Assembly (NCBI RefSeq): GCF_030453725.1
Contig: NZ_JAKDJU010000059.1
Location: 1-18,100 of the forward strand
DNA from: Brevibacterium picturae
GTDB taxonomy: Bacteria; Actinomycetota; Actinomycetes; Actinomycetales; Brevibacteriaceae
Length of the DNA stretch: 18,100 nt
Direction of reading: 5' to 3'
Of this stretch, positions 1 to 7,982 are shown one piece after another. Numbering within the stretch: position 1 is the first letter of the stretch; each line of letters begins with the position of its first letter. The notes beneath the pieces are model-generated. The model was not told where the DNA came from, searched no databases, and saw nothing but the letters and a program-made list of their open reading frames with translations. The translations under genes and the position numbers were made by a program.

Positions 1-16
1 CGAGCCGGGAAATGAC

Positions 17-22
17 TAGGAT
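17..22 (+). promoter_or_regulatory. aspT: possible -10 element of aspT
   Basis: TAGGAT fits the actinobacterial -10 pattern TANNNT and lies about 37 bases before the aspT start codon. A matching -35 would fall before the window, so it cannot be checked here. Confidence 0.25.
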
Positions 23-58
23 GGCTGTACGGTCAAACAACAGTGACAAGGAGCATCG

Positions 59-1318
59 ATGTCCCCCACTTCCGAGCTGCAGGCAGAACTGGAGAGCGCT
101 TCTGGCGCCTATGAGGAATTCGCGTCTCGCGGGTTGAAGCTCGATATCACCCGAGGCAAGCCGGCAAGTGAGCAACTTGACCTTTCGGCGGATCTTCTCA
201 GCGCAGTCACCGGGGACGATGTCATGACTCCGAGCGGCGTCGACACCCGCAACTACGGGGGGCTGGATGGAATCGTCGAGCTGCGTGAGCTCTTCTCTCC
301 CCTGCTCAAGGTGCCTTCGGACCAACTGTTGGCTGGGGGCAATGCCTCACTGACCCTCATGGCCCAGGCGCTGACCTTCGCCCTCATGCACGGAACCGTC
401 GGTGACTCACGCCCTTGGGGGCAGGGACCGCATAAGCTCATCTGTCCGGTCCCCGGATACGATCGGCACTTCACTCTGGCCGAGTCTCTGGGCTTCGAGC
501 TCCTGAGCATCCCGATGGACTCCGAAGGCCCCATCGTCGCCGAGGCACAGCGTCTGGCTGCGGATGAGACGGTCAAGGGCATGTGGCTGGTGCCCATGTA
601 CTCGAATCCGACCGGCATCACGATCACCGAGGGACGAGCTCGGGAGCTCGCGGCGATGCCTGCGGCGGCACCCGACTTCACACTGCTGTGGGACAACGCC
701 TACGGACTCCACCACCTGCGCGAGCAGCACCCCGAAGTGCTCGACATCCTCAGCATCTGCGCCGAAGCCGGACACCCGGAACGCCCATGGATCTTCGCCT
801 CGACGTCGAAGATCACTCATGCCGGTGCCGGAGTCTCCTTCTTCGGTGCAGGGCCGGAGACCAGTGGTTGGTTCCGGGCGAATCTCTCGAAGATCTCGAT
901 CGGTCCCGATAAGGTCAACCAGCTGCGCCATCTGCGCTTCTTCTCCGACCCGGCGGGAGTCGAGGAGCACATGCGCCAGCACGCGAAGATCATTGCCCCG
1001 AAATTCGACGCCGTGTTGGACACTCTTGAGCGGGGGCTGGGCGGCAGAGACCTGGCACAGTGGACTGAACCCGACGGCGGGTACTTCATCACCCTGACCA
1101 CCTTGGAGGGCACCGCGGATCGGATTGTGAAATTGGCCGCCGAGGCGGGGGTCAAGCTGACCCCGGCCGGTGCCACCCACCCCTATGGGTTGGATCCGCA
1201 CAACAACATCATCCGCATCGCCCCGACCATGCCCGCTGTCGAGGACGTGGAATTGGCTGCGCAGGGCCTCGTGGCCTGTGTGAAGCTGGCCAGCTACGAG
1301 AAGCTCCTGGCCGGCTGA
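59..1318 (+). CDS. aspT: PLP-dependent aspartate aminotransferase, AspT type (class I, subgroup Ic)
   Basis: Transfers the amino group between aspartate and 2-oxoglutarate, linking oxaloacetate to amino-acid synthesis in the cytoplasm. The 419-residue product closely resembles the Corynebacterium glutamicum AspT class as I remember it, including the N-terminal LDLTRGKP-like stretch (here LDITRGKP) and RNYGGLDG. Fold-type I landmarks are visible: NPTG at residues 183-186, D212 and Y215 in DNAYG (cofactor ring contacts), the Schiff-base lysine K251 in STSKITHAG, and R386 in IIRIAP (substrate carboxylate). The ATG start has a good AAGGAG at 48-53 with 5 bases of spacing. It appears to be monocistronic here: a strong hairpin follows 33 bases after the stop and the next gene is on the other strand. 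The enzyme could also accept other substrates such as alanine, but the class assignment is firm. Confidence 0.93.
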   Translation: MSPTSELQAELESASGAYEEFASRGLKLDITRGKPASEQLDLSADLLSAVTGDDVMTPSGVDTRNYGGLDGIVELRELFSPLLKVPSDQLLAGGNASLTLMAQALTFALMHGTVGDSRPWGQGPHKLICPVPGYDRHFTLAESLGFELLSIPMDSEGPIVAEAQRLAADETVKGMWLVPMYSNPTGITITEGRARELAAMPAAAPDFTLLWDNAYGLHHLREQHPEVLDILSICAEAGHPERPWIFASTSKITHAGAGVSFFGAGPETSGWFRANLSKISIGPDKVNQLRHLRFFSDPAGVEEHMRQHAKIIAPKFDAVLDTLERGLGGRDLAQWTEPDGGYFITLTTLEGTADRIVKLAAEAGVKLTPAGATHPYGLDPHNNIIRIAPTMPAVEDVELAAQGLVACVKLASYEKLLAG

Positions 1319-1350
1319 GGTCGCCGCTTGGCCGAATCAGGCCTGAATGC

Positions 1351-1390
1351 AAGAACTCCTGGTCGGTGCATTCACCGGCCAGGAGTTCTT
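1351..1390. terminator. long hairpin terminator between convergent aspT and hbd
   Basis: Arms 1351-1366 and 1375-1390 form a 16-bp stem with an 8-base loop. In the + strand RNA all 16 positions pair, one as U-G. In the minus-strand RNA that position becomes an A-C mismatch, so the stem is tighter for aspT transcripts. There is almost no U tract, which is common for actinobacterial terminators. It sits between two convergent genes and probably serves both. Confidence 0.8.
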
Positions 1391-1413
1391 TGACTGTGCT
1401 GTTGCGAACAGCC

Positions 1414-2268
1414 TCAGTATTCGTAGAAGCCGCGACCGGACTTGACGCCCAGCAGGCCGGCATCGACCATGCGAGAGAGCAGCACCGGAGGCTTGGCCGC
1501 AGGGTCACCGGTCTCCGAGTAGATGCTCTCCGCCGCGTACAGGCAGGTGTCGAGGCCCACCAGATCGACCAATGAGATCGGCCCCATCGGGTGCGCGCAG
1601 CCGCCCACCATCCCAGCGTCGATGTCTTCCTTGGTGGCGAACCCGGACTCGAGCATGCGGATGGCACTGCACAGGTACGGAATGAGCAGTGCGTTGACGA
1701 TGAAACCGGGACGGTCCTGAGCCTGGATCGGATTCTTGCCCAGCACCTCGGCGACAAAATCCGTGACCGTCTCACGCACCGAATCGGCGGTGAGTACGGA
1801 GGAGACGATCTCGACAAGAGGTTGGACCGGGGCCGGGTTGAAGAAATGAACCCCGAGAACCCGCTCCGGACGTGATGTCGACTGTGCGAACCGGATGATC
1901 GGCATCGACGAGGTGTTCGAGGCGAGAATCGCCTCGGGATCCGTCACGACCGCGTCGAGTTCGGCGAAGATCGACTTCTTGATGTCCTCGTTCTCGCTCG
2001 CGGCCTCGATGACCAGTTGGCGATCGCCGAGTTCGGCGATGTCAGTGGTGAATCGCAATCTGCCCAGGGCTGCGTCCCGGGCCCCGGAATCGAGCTTTCC
2101 CTTCTCGACCGCACGGGTCAAGGACTTCTCGATGCGAGCACGGCCCGCGGCGGAGGCCTCATCGTTGATCTCACGGACGATGACGTCGAGCCCCGACTTC
2201 GCGAGCACCTCGGCGATGCCGGCGCCCATGAGTCCGCTGCCGATGACTGCGGTGCGTTGAATGCCCAT
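1414..2268 (-). CDS. hbd: 3-hydroxybutyryl-CoA dehydrogenase (FadB2/Hbd family)
   Basis: NAD(P)-dependent oxidoreductase that interconverts 3-hydroxyacyl-CoA and 3-oxoacyl-CoA, as in beta-oxidation or butyrate/hydroxybutyrate metabolism; cytoplasmic. The N-terminal Rossmann motif is GSGLMGAG (residues 10-17). The catalytic dyad is H141 (GVHFFNP) and E153 (PLVEIV), with the family's usual 12-residue spacing, and SNTSS (117-121) carries the conserved Asn. The C-terminal domain has the typical N-LL-PYL and EDID elements. Start: an ATG four codons upstream (2278-2280) has no ribosome site, while the ATG at 2266-2268 has GGAG six bases before it, so I prefer 284 residues over 288. It is last in a minus-strand set after pyc and def, 42 bases downstream of def. 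Chain-length preference cannot be read from the sequence. Confidence 0.9.
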   Translation of the reverse strand: MGIQRTAVIGSGLMGAGIAEVLAKSGLDVIVREINDEASAAGRARIEKSLTRAVEKGKLDSGARDAALGRLRFTTDIAELGDRQLVIEAASENEDIKKSIFAELDAVVTDPEAILASNTSSMPIIRFAQSTSRPERVLGVHFFNPAPVQPLVEIVSSVLTADSVRETVTDFVAEVLGKNPIQAQDRPGFIVNALLIPYLCSAIRMLESGFATKEDIDAGMVGGCAHPMGPISLVDLVGLDTCLYAAESIYSETGDPAAKPPVLLSRMVDAGLLGVKSGRGFYEY

Positions 2269-2310
2269 TAGCTGCTCCATTTCGTGTATGTGTCTGTTCG
2301 TCCATGTGTG

Positions 2311-2817
2311 TCACGGCTGCCTGGCGAGGAACCAGTCCGAACCGCGGATGGCCTTCATGGCTTCGCGACGACGCTCCTTGGGCAGGGTCTGGACGTAGAC
2401 CTGCCCGTCGAGGTGAGCCACCTCGTGCTGGAGCATCTGAGCGAAGATCTCCGTGCCGGAGATCTCCACCGGTGAGTTCTCCGCGTCCACGCCGCGCACA
2501 CGAGCGAACTCGTAGCGCGGCGTGGGGAAGAACAGTCCAGGGACGGAGAGGCAACCCTCCTCGATTTCGCGCAGCTGCCCACCGACCTCGACAACCTCGG
2601 GGTTGATGACATATCCCGTACGACCGTCAAGGTCATAGCCGAATGCCCGTACGCCGACGCCGATCTGCGGTGCCGCGACAGCGGCCCGACCCTCCGGCAG
2701 TGACGTGTCCACGAGGTCCTGGGCCAGCGCTCTGAGCCCTTCGTCGAAGACGGTGACCAGCGCGCACGAACTGCGCAGCACCGGATCACCCCACAGGCGG
2801 ATGTCTCGCTCAGCCAT
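2311..2817 (-). CDS. def: peptide deformylase, divergent actinobacterial form
   Basis: Metallo-hydrolase predicted to remove the formyl group from the N-terminal methionine of new proteins. The 168-residue product has motif 2 EGCLS (metal ligand C89) and motif 3 HEVAH (H131, E132, H135), so all three metal ligands and the catalytic Glu are present. Two departures stand out. Motif 1, normally GxGxAAPQ, reads RAAVAAPQ (residues 44-51), losing both glycines. The usual Asp before the second His of motif 3 is Ala. The ATG overlaps the pyc stop by 8 bases (2810-2817), and I see no strong ribosome site, so translation is probably coupled to pyc. It may be a second deformylase paralogue rather than the main one; the main def usually sits beside fmt, which is not in this window. 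Confidence 0.85.
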   Translation of the reverse strand: MAERDIRLWGDPVLRSSCALVTVFDEGLRALAQDLVDTSLPEGRAAVAAPQIGVGVRAFGYDLDGRTGYVINPEVVEVGGQLREIEEGCLSVPGLFFPTPRYEFARVRGVDAENSPVEISGTEIFAQMLQHEVAHLDGQVYVQTLPKERRREAMKAIRGSDWFLARQP

Positions 2818-5800
2818 CGATGACCACGACTAGGTCGCCGCCTTCGAGCTGCTGGACGTTGCCGATGGCGATACGCGAGACTGTGCCGGCCGTCTGAGTG
2901 GTGATGGAGGCTTCCATCTTCATAGCCTCGATCGTCGCGACAGTCGCACCGGCCTCGACACGATCCCCCTCTTCGACCTGCAGTGTGACGACGCCTGCGA
3001 ACGGGCTTGCCACGTGACCGGACTGGGAAGGATCGGCCTTCTCCGCTGTCTTGACGTCGCTTTCGACCGCACGGTCGCGCACCTGGAGCGGACGCAGCTG
3101 ACCGTTGAGGGTGAACATCACCGATCGCATGCCGCGCTCGTCGGTGCCGCTGATCGCCTGCACGCCGATGAGGAGGTCCTTGCCCTTCGACAGTTCGACC
3201 GCGTGCTCCTCGCCCGCAGTCAGACCGTAGAGGTACTCCGAGGTCTCGACAACGGACAGATCGCCGTAGTCCGCGCGCATCTGCTCGAACTCCCTGGTCG
3301 GGCCGGGGAACAGGAGCGAGTTGAGCTTTGCCTGACGTGCGGTGCCCGGCGTCTCCAGGGCTGCCGCATCCTCGGGCGCAAGGTCTTCGGACACGGCGTT
3401 GTGCCTACGTCCGGCCAGCGCCTTCGTCCGGAACGGCTCGGGCCATCCGCCCGGAGGATCACCGAGGTCGCCGTTGAGGAAGCCGATCACCGAGTCAGGG
3501 ATGTCGAACCTGTCCGGATTCTCTGCGAACTCCTCCGGGTCGACTCCGGCACCGACGAGGTGGAGAGCGAGGTCTCCGACGACCTTCGACGACGGGGTGA
3601 CCTTGACGAGGTGGCCGAGGATCGCATCCGCTGCCGCGTACATGCGCTCGATATCCTCGAACCGCTCCCCCAGGCCCAGAGCAACGGCCTGCTGGCGCAG
3701 GTTGGACAGCTGGCCGCCCGGGATCTCGTGCCGGTAGACGCGCCCGGTCGGTCCGGGCAGTCCGGACTCGAAGGGTGCGTAGACCTTGCGGACCGATTCC
3801 CAATACGGTTCGAGATCGCTGACCGCATTGAGACTGATCCCGGTGTCGCGTTCGGTGTTCTCGAACGCCGCCACCAGAGCGGACAGGCTCGGTTGACTGG
3901 TCGTCCCGGCCATGGCGGCAGATGCCCCATCGACGGCGTCGGCACCGGCTGCCGCGGCAGCGCAGAGAGTTGCCAACTGGCCACCGGCGGTGTCGTGAGT
4001 GTGGACGTGGACGGGAAGATCGAAGTTCTCCCGCAGGGCCGTGACGAGTTTCGTCGCAGCAGCAGGGCGGAGCAGTCCGGCCATGTCCTTGATCGCGAGC
4101 ACATGTGCGCCGGCGGCGACGATCTGCTCGGCCAGCTTCAGGTAGTAGTCGAGCGTGTAGAGCTTTTCTCGCGGATCGAGGATGTCGGAGGTGTAGCACA
4201 GGGCAACCTCGGCGACCGTGGTGTTCGTGGCTCGAACGGCTTCGATGGCCGGCCGCATCTGTTCGACATCGTTGAGGGCGTCGAAGATGCGGAAGATGTC
4301 GATGCCGGTGCGGGCCGCCTCATCGACGAAGGCATCGGTGACCTGGGTCGGGTACGGGGTGTAACCGACCGTGTTGCGACCGCGCAGAAGCATCTGCAGG
4401 TTGATGTTGGGCACGGCCGAGCGCAGCGCGGCCAACCGCTCCCAGGGATCCTCACCGAGGAAGCGCAGCGCCACATCGTAGGTGGCCCCGCCCCAGGCTT
4501 CGATGCTGAGCAGCTCAGGTGTCATCCGGGAGACGTGTCCGGCGACGGCGAGCAGGTCCCGGGTGCGCACACGGGTGGCGAGCAGAGACTGGTGAGCATC
4601 GCGGAAGGTGGTGTCGGTGACGGCCAGAGGAGTCTGGTTCCGCAGTGCCTGAGCGAAGCCCGCAGGACCGGCGTCGAGGAGCCGATCGCGACTTCCCGGC
4701 ATCGGATCTGCGTCGAGGTCGATTTGGGGAAGCTTCTCCCCCGGGCGGATGCGCACACTGGGCTCGCCGTTGGGACGGTTGACCGTGACGTCGGCCAGGT
4801 AGTCGAGGATCTTCGAACCGCGATCGGCACTGACGCGAGCGTCGAGCAGGTGCGGGCGCTCCTCGATGAATGAGGTCGCGAGATCTCCGGCGATGAATGA
4901 CTCATCTTCGAGCACGGCACGCAGGAACCCGATGTTCGACGAGACACCGCGGATCCGGAACTCGGCAAGTGCCCGACGAGCGCGCGAGATCGCCTGACCG
5001 AAGTCGCGACCACGGCAGGTGAGCTTGACGAGCATCGAGTCGAAGTGTGCGCTGACTGCGGCACCGGCATGCACTGTCCCACCGTCGAGTCGCACACCGG
5101 CACCACCCGCCGAGCGGTACGCGGTGATGGTCCCGGTGTCGGGACGGAAGGAATTGGCCGGATCCTCGGTGGTGATGCGGCACTGGAGGGCGGCGCCCTT
5201 GATTCGCATCTCGTCCTGAGTCAGGCCGATCTCAGCCAGAGTATCCCCCGATGCGACGCGCATCTGGGAGGCGACCAGATCGATGTCCGTGATCTCCTCT
5301 GTGACCGTGTGCTCAACCTGAATGCGCGGGTTCATCTCGATGAAGACATGCTGTCCCTTGCGCGGACCATCGGTCTCGAGGAGGAACTCGACGGTTCCCG
5401 CGTTCTGGTAACCGAGAGCCTTGGCGAACTTCAGCGCATCCGCGTGCAGGGCGTCGGCGATTGCCGGGTCCAGGTTCGGAGCCGGTGCGATCTCGACGAC
5501 CTTCTGGTGACGGCGCTGGACGGAGCAGTCGCGTTCGAAGAGGTGAATCGCATTCGAGTCGTTGTCAGCGAGGACCTGTACCTCGATGTGACGCGGACGC
5601 TGCACTGCCTGTTCGATGAAGACCGTGGGATCGCCGAAGGCTCCCTCTGCTTCGCGCATCGCGGCTTTGAGTGCATCCTCCAGCTGTGAGGCGTCGCCGA
5701 CTCGGCGCATGCCGCGCCCACCGCCGCCGGCAACTGCCTTGACGAAGAGCGGGTACTCCATGGATTCCGCATCGGCCAGCAGCTGGGCGATGTCGGCAGA

Positions 5801-6211
5801 GGGACGCGTCGAGTCGAGCACGGGAATTCCGGCATTGCGTGCGGCTGTCAGAGCCTGCACTTTGTTGCCGGCAAGCTCGAGCACATCGGCCTCGGGGCCG
5901 ACGAAGGTGATTCCTGCGTCTTGGCAGGCTCGCGCCAGGTCGGGATTCTCCGACAGGAAGCCGTAGCCGGGGTAGATTGCGTCGGCCCCGGATTCCTGAG
6001 CAACGCGCAACATCTCTTCGACACTGAGGTAGGCACGAACGGGGTGCCCTTCCTGGCCGATCATATAGGCCTCATCGGCCTTCATCCGGTGTTCGGAGTT
6101 CCGATCCTCATAGGGGAAAACAGCGACAGTGGAGGCGCCGAGTTCGTACGCTGCACGGAACGCGCGAACGGCAATCTCACCACGATTTGCCACAAGAACT
6201 TTAGAGAACAT
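2810..6211 (-). CDS. pyc: pyruvate carboxylase
   Basis: Biotin enzyme that makes oxaloacetate from pyruvate, bicarbonate and ATP to refill the TCA cycle. All domains of a full-length single-chain enzyme are present in 1133 residues. The biotin carboxylase part starts at residue 1 (VLVANRGEIA) and has an ATP-grasp glycine loop at 161-168 and an EMNPRIQVEHTVTE stretch near 292-305. The carboxyltransferase part begins near D533 in DTTFRDAHQS, with K708 in AIKDMAG (the lysine carboxylated in the family) and metal ligands H737 and H739. The C-terminal biotinyl domain carries K1098 in EAMKMEA. The ATG start has only a weak ribosome site. It is the first gene of pyc-def-hbd and divergent from the ParA gene. 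No frameshift or missing key residue was seen. Confidence 0.97.
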   Translation of the reverse strand: MFSKVLVANRGEIAVRAFRAAYELGASTVAVFPYEDRNSEHRMKADEAYMIGQEGHPVRAYLSVEEMLRVAQESGADAIYPGYGFLSENPDLARACQDAGITFVGPEADVLELAGNKVQALTAARNAGIPVLDSTRPSADIAQLLADAESMEYPLFVKAVAGGGGRGMRRVGDASQLEDALKAAMREAEGAFGDPTVFIEQAVQRPRHIEVQVLADNDSNAIHLFERDCSVQRRHQKVVEIAPAPNLDPAIADALHADALKFAKALGYQNAGTVEFLLETDGPRKGQHVFIEMNPRIQVEHTVTEEITDIDLVASQMRVASGDTLAEIGLTQDEMRIKGAALQCRITTEDPANSFRPDTGTITAYRSAGGAGVRLDGGTVHAGAAVSAHFDSMLVKLTCRGRDFGQAISRARRALAEFRIRGVSSNIGFLRAVLEDESFIAGDLATSFIEERPHLLDARVSADRGSKILDYLADVTVNRPNGEPSVRIRPGEKLPQIDLDADPMPGSRDRLLDAGPAGFAQALRNQTPLAVTDTTFRDAHQSLLATRVRTRDLLAVAGHVSRMTPELLSIEAWGGATYDVALRFLGEDPWERLAALRSAVPNINLQMLLRGRNTVGYTPYPTQVTDAFVDEAARTGIDIFRIFDALNDVEQMRPAIEAVRATNTTVAEVALCYTSDILDPREKLYTLDYYLKLAEQIVAAGAHVLAIKDMAGLLRPAAATKLVTALRENFDLPVHVHTHDTAGGQLATLCAAAAAGADAVDGASAAMAGTTSQPSLSALVAAFENTERDTGISLNAVSDLEPYWESVRKVYAPFESGLPGPTGRVYRHEIPGGQLSNLRQQAVALGLGERFEDIERMYAAADAILGHLVKVTPSSKVVGDLALHLVGAGVDPEEFAENPDRFDIPDSVIGFLNGDLGDPPGGWPEPFRTKALAGRRHNAVSEDLAPEDAAALETPGTARQAKLNSLLFPGPTREFEQMRADYGDLSVVETSEYLYGLTAGEEHAVELSKGKDLLIGVQAISGTDERGMRSVMFTLNGQLRPLQVRDRAVESDVKTAEKADPSQSGHVASPFAGVVTLQVEEGDRVEAGATVATIEAMKMEASITTQTAGTVSRIAIGNVQQLEGGDLVVVIDG

Positions 6212-6234
6212 CTGTGTCTCACACTTCTGTATCG

Positions 6235-6250
6235 ATCGCCTGAGGGCGAT
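6235..6250 (-). other. small hairpin in the presumed pyc leader
   Basis: ATCGCC and GGCGAT form a 6-bp stem around a TGAG tetraloop, 24 bases before the pyc ATG. It would lie in the 5' leader if transcription starts near 6267. It may be chance in GC-rich DNA. Confidence 0.25.
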
Positions 6251-6273
6251 AGTCGACGGGCTGTCGAGGAACC

Positions 6274-6302
6274 ACTCTACTCAGTGACCTGGAGCACTCG
6301 AA
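6274..6302 (-). promoter_or_regulatory. pyc: candidate promoter of the pyc-def-hbd operon
   Basis: Read on the minus strand, TAGAGT (6279-6274) matches TANNNT and is preceded at 17 bases by TTCGAG (6302-6297), a weak -35. The predicted start near 6267 gives a leader of roughly 56 bases. Confidence 0.4.
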
Positions 6303-6330
6303 TACAGGGGGTCCCATTTTCACTCGGCTG

Positions 6331-6345
6331 CCACGCCCGGCGTGG
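6331..6345. promoter_or_regulatory. perfect 15-base palindrome, possible operator
   Basis: CCACGCC-C-GGCGTGG has 7-base arms around one central base. It lies in the 175-base region between divergent pyc and the ParA gene, 29 bases before the candidate ParA -10 and upstream of the candidate pyc -35. The position suits a shared regulator site. No regulator is identified. Confidence 0.4.
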
Positions 6346-6374
6346 TCGTGACTGCTCAGCCCGGCCCGATACGT

Positions 6375-6380
6375 TAACGT
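6375..6380 (+). promoter_or_regulatory. -10 element placed for a leaderless ParA transcript
   Basis: TAACGT matches TANNNT. Its last base is exactly 7 bases before the G of the GTG start at 6387, so +1 would be the first base of the start codon. An overlapping TACGTT at 6370-6375 is an alternative that would start about 5 bases earlier. The AGGAG at 6381-6385 is only 1 base from the GTG, too close to act as a ribosome site. Confidence 0.45.
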
Positions 6381-6386
6381 AGGAGC

Positions 6387-7199
6387 GTGCTTGTCCTAAG
6401 TATCAGCAGCCTCAAAGGCGGAGTCGGTAAGACGTCCGTGACACTCGGTCTTGCCTCGGCCGCTTACAACCGGGGAATTCCGACCTTGGTCGTCGACATG
6501 GATCCCCAAGCGGACTCATCGACCGGCCTTGACGTCCCGACCTCGACGCGTGTCGACATCGCCGATGTGCTCGCTGCTCCGAAGTCCCAGAAAATCCTGT
6601 CCGAGGCGATCATCCCCTCCGGGTGGGTGGGCGACAAGCTCGGGCAACTTGACGTGATCTCCGGTTCTCCCAGAGCTGCGGAATTCGACCGCCCTTCGTT
6701 GTCGGAGCGATACCTCCGGCGCCTTGAAGACGCGCTGAGTCGGGTCGCTCAAGGCTATCGGCTCGTTCTCATCGATTGCCCACCGAGCCTCAATGGGCTC
6801 ACACGCACCGCGTGGACTGCCAGCAGCCGCGTCGCAGTGGTGACCGAACCCAGCCTCTTCTCTGTCGCGGCCGCCGATCGTGCGCTTCGGGCGGCAGACG
6901 AGCTGCGCCAACGAGGGACATCCGACATCCAGCCACTGGGTCTCGTGGTCAATCGGGTGCGTGCGGGTTCGAATGAACATGACTATCGCATCACTGAGAT
7001 GCGGGAGATGTTCGGGCCTTTGGTGCTCAATCCGCCGCTGGCCGAACGTGCGGTGATGCAGCAGGCCCAGGGTTCTGCCCGCCCGATCCACTCCTGGCCC
7101 GGCAAACCGGCAGAAGAAGTGGCAACGTCGTTCGACACTTTGCTGGAACGGGCTCTGCGCTCGGAGAATATCCGATCGCGCAAGCCTCAGGATCAATAA
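6387..7199 (+). CDS. orphan ParA/MinD-family ATPase
   Basis: Deviant Walker-A ATPase of the ParA superfamily; such proteins use ATP-driven dimerisation to position DNA, plasmids or protein complexes. Visible motifs in 270 residues are KGGVGKTS at 10-17 with the signature lysine K10, DMDPQADSS at 37-45 (Walker A'), and LIDCPPS with D130 (Walker B). No N-terminal helix-turn-helix extension is present, so it is a short-form ParA. No ParB, parS, minC or flagellar genes are nearby. Start: GTG at 6387 is forced, because an in-frame TAA lies at 6375-6377. It is divergent from pyc and convergent with the MerR gene. It could position a non-chromosomal cargo, but the partner is unknown. Confidence 0.85.
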   Translation: MLVLSISSLKGGVGKTSVTLGLASAAYNRGIPTLVVDMDPQADSSTGLDVPTSTRVDIADVLAAPKSQKILSEAIIPSGWVGDKLGQLDVISGSPRAAEFDRPSLSERYLRRLEDALSRVAQGYRLVLIDCPPSLNGLTRTAWTASSRVAVVTEPSLFSVAAADRALRAADELRQRGTSDIQPLGLVVNRVRAGSNEHDYRITEMREMFGPLVLNPPLAERAVMQQAQGSARPIHSWPGKPAEEVATSFDTLLERALRSENIRSRKPQDQ

Positions 7200-7200
7200 G

Positions 7201-7219
7201 CCTCGAGCAGCGCTCGAGG
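7201..7219 (+). terminator. short perfect hairpin just after the ParA stop
   Basis: CCTCGAGC and GCTCGAGG form an 8-bp stem with a 3-base loop, starting 2 bases after the stop codon. There is no U tract. It may act with the larger hairpin further down. Confidence 0.5.
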
Positions 7220-7302
7220 GGCATGTCGTGACGCTGTGCTGTCGCGACAGAGCATGGTGTGTTGCTTGATTGCCTTTGACGAAGTATTGCCTGTGATGAA
7301 AT

Positions 7303-7338
7303 TGAGTATGGCCCGTCCTTTCGGACGGGCCACACTCA
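7303..7338. terminator. bidirectional terminator between ParA and MerR genes
   Basis: A 10-bp perfect GC-rich stem (7309-7318 with 7323-7332) around a TTTC loop is extended, after one mismatch, by 5 more pairs (7303-7307 with 7334-7338). On the minus strand it is followed by AATTT, giving a slightly better U run for the MerR transcript. Confidence 0.8.
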
Positions 7339-7393
7339 TCAATCCCCCATGGTGCCCCCGGGCAGGGCAGCCCGGCGTCCGGGCGCAGGTTGT

Positions 7394-7975
7394 TCAGCCG
7401 AGCTTCTGCGCCCTTCGCTGCGCGAGTTCGTCCATCTCGACGATGGCGGAATCGTCTTCAGGAAGACGTTCGCTCGGCAATTCGGACAGGCTTCCTTCGA
7501 CTTCGTTCCAGACGCGCCCCACTGCAATGCCGAAGACTCCCTGTCCGCCCTGCAGGAGGTCGACGACCTCGTCGGGCGAAGTGCACTCGAAGACGCTGGC
7601 CCCGTCGGACATGAGAGTGATCTGCGAGAGATCCTGCACTCCGCGTGAACGCAGGTGATCGACCGCGGTGCGGATCGACGCCAGACCGACGCCGGTGTCG
7701 AGGAGTCGCTTGACGATCTTGAGGACAAGGATGTCGCGGAAACTGTAGAGTCGCTGGCTGCCGGATCCGGTTGCATTGCGGATCGACGGGGTCACCAGGT
7801 CGGTGCGGGCCCAGTAGTCGAGTCGACGGTAGCTGATGCCGATGACCTTGCACACGGTCGGGCCACGGTATCCAGCCTCTTCATCGAGGACAGGCAGATC
7901 ATCATCGAACAACAGTCCTTGAGCGGCTGGCGGTATCGGCGTCGGTTCGACGCTTTCATGACTTGAGCGGTTCAC
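7394..7975 (-). CDS. MerR-family transcriptional regulator
   Basis: Predicted DNA-binding regulator of 193 residues. The winged helix occupies about residues 38-105: the recognition part reads ISYRRLDYWARTDLV (47-61), and the wing QRLYSFRD (74-81) is followed by LVLKIVKRLLDTG. The N-terminal GLLFDDDLPVL and the QGVFGIAVG stretch near 145-153 recall, from memory, the second MerR gene near garA in mycobacteria. No metal-binding cysteine cluster is seen (C42 and C131 only), so it is not a metal sensor of the classic MerR/CueR kind. The GTG start is fixed by a near-perfect ribosome site. It faces the ParA gene end to end. Its targets are unknown; the palindromes in this window are possible sites only by position. 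Confidence 0.88.
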   Translation of the reverse strand: MNRSSHESVEPTPIPPAAQGLLFDDDLPVLDEEAGYRGPTVCKVIGISYRRLDYWARTDLVTPSIRNATGSGSQRLYSFRDILVLKIVKRLLDTGVGLASIRTAVDHLRSRGVQDLSQITLMSDGASVFECTSPDEVVDLLQGGQGVFGIAVGRVWNEVEGSLSELPSERLPEDDSAIVEMDELAQRRAQKLG

Positions 7976-7982
7976 ACCGACT

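Noticed and set aside
1345..1373. Alternative pairing GAATGC/GCATTC overlapping the aspT terminator, as an attenuator-like switch
   Set aside because: It lies after the stop codon of the last gene on that strand, and a 6-bp stem cannot compete with the 16-bp hairpin.
3014..4873. Very long open frame (619 codons) on the + strand
   Set aside because: It lies entirely antisense to conserved pyc coding sequence, has no recognisable motif and is a typical mirror frame of GC-rich codon use.
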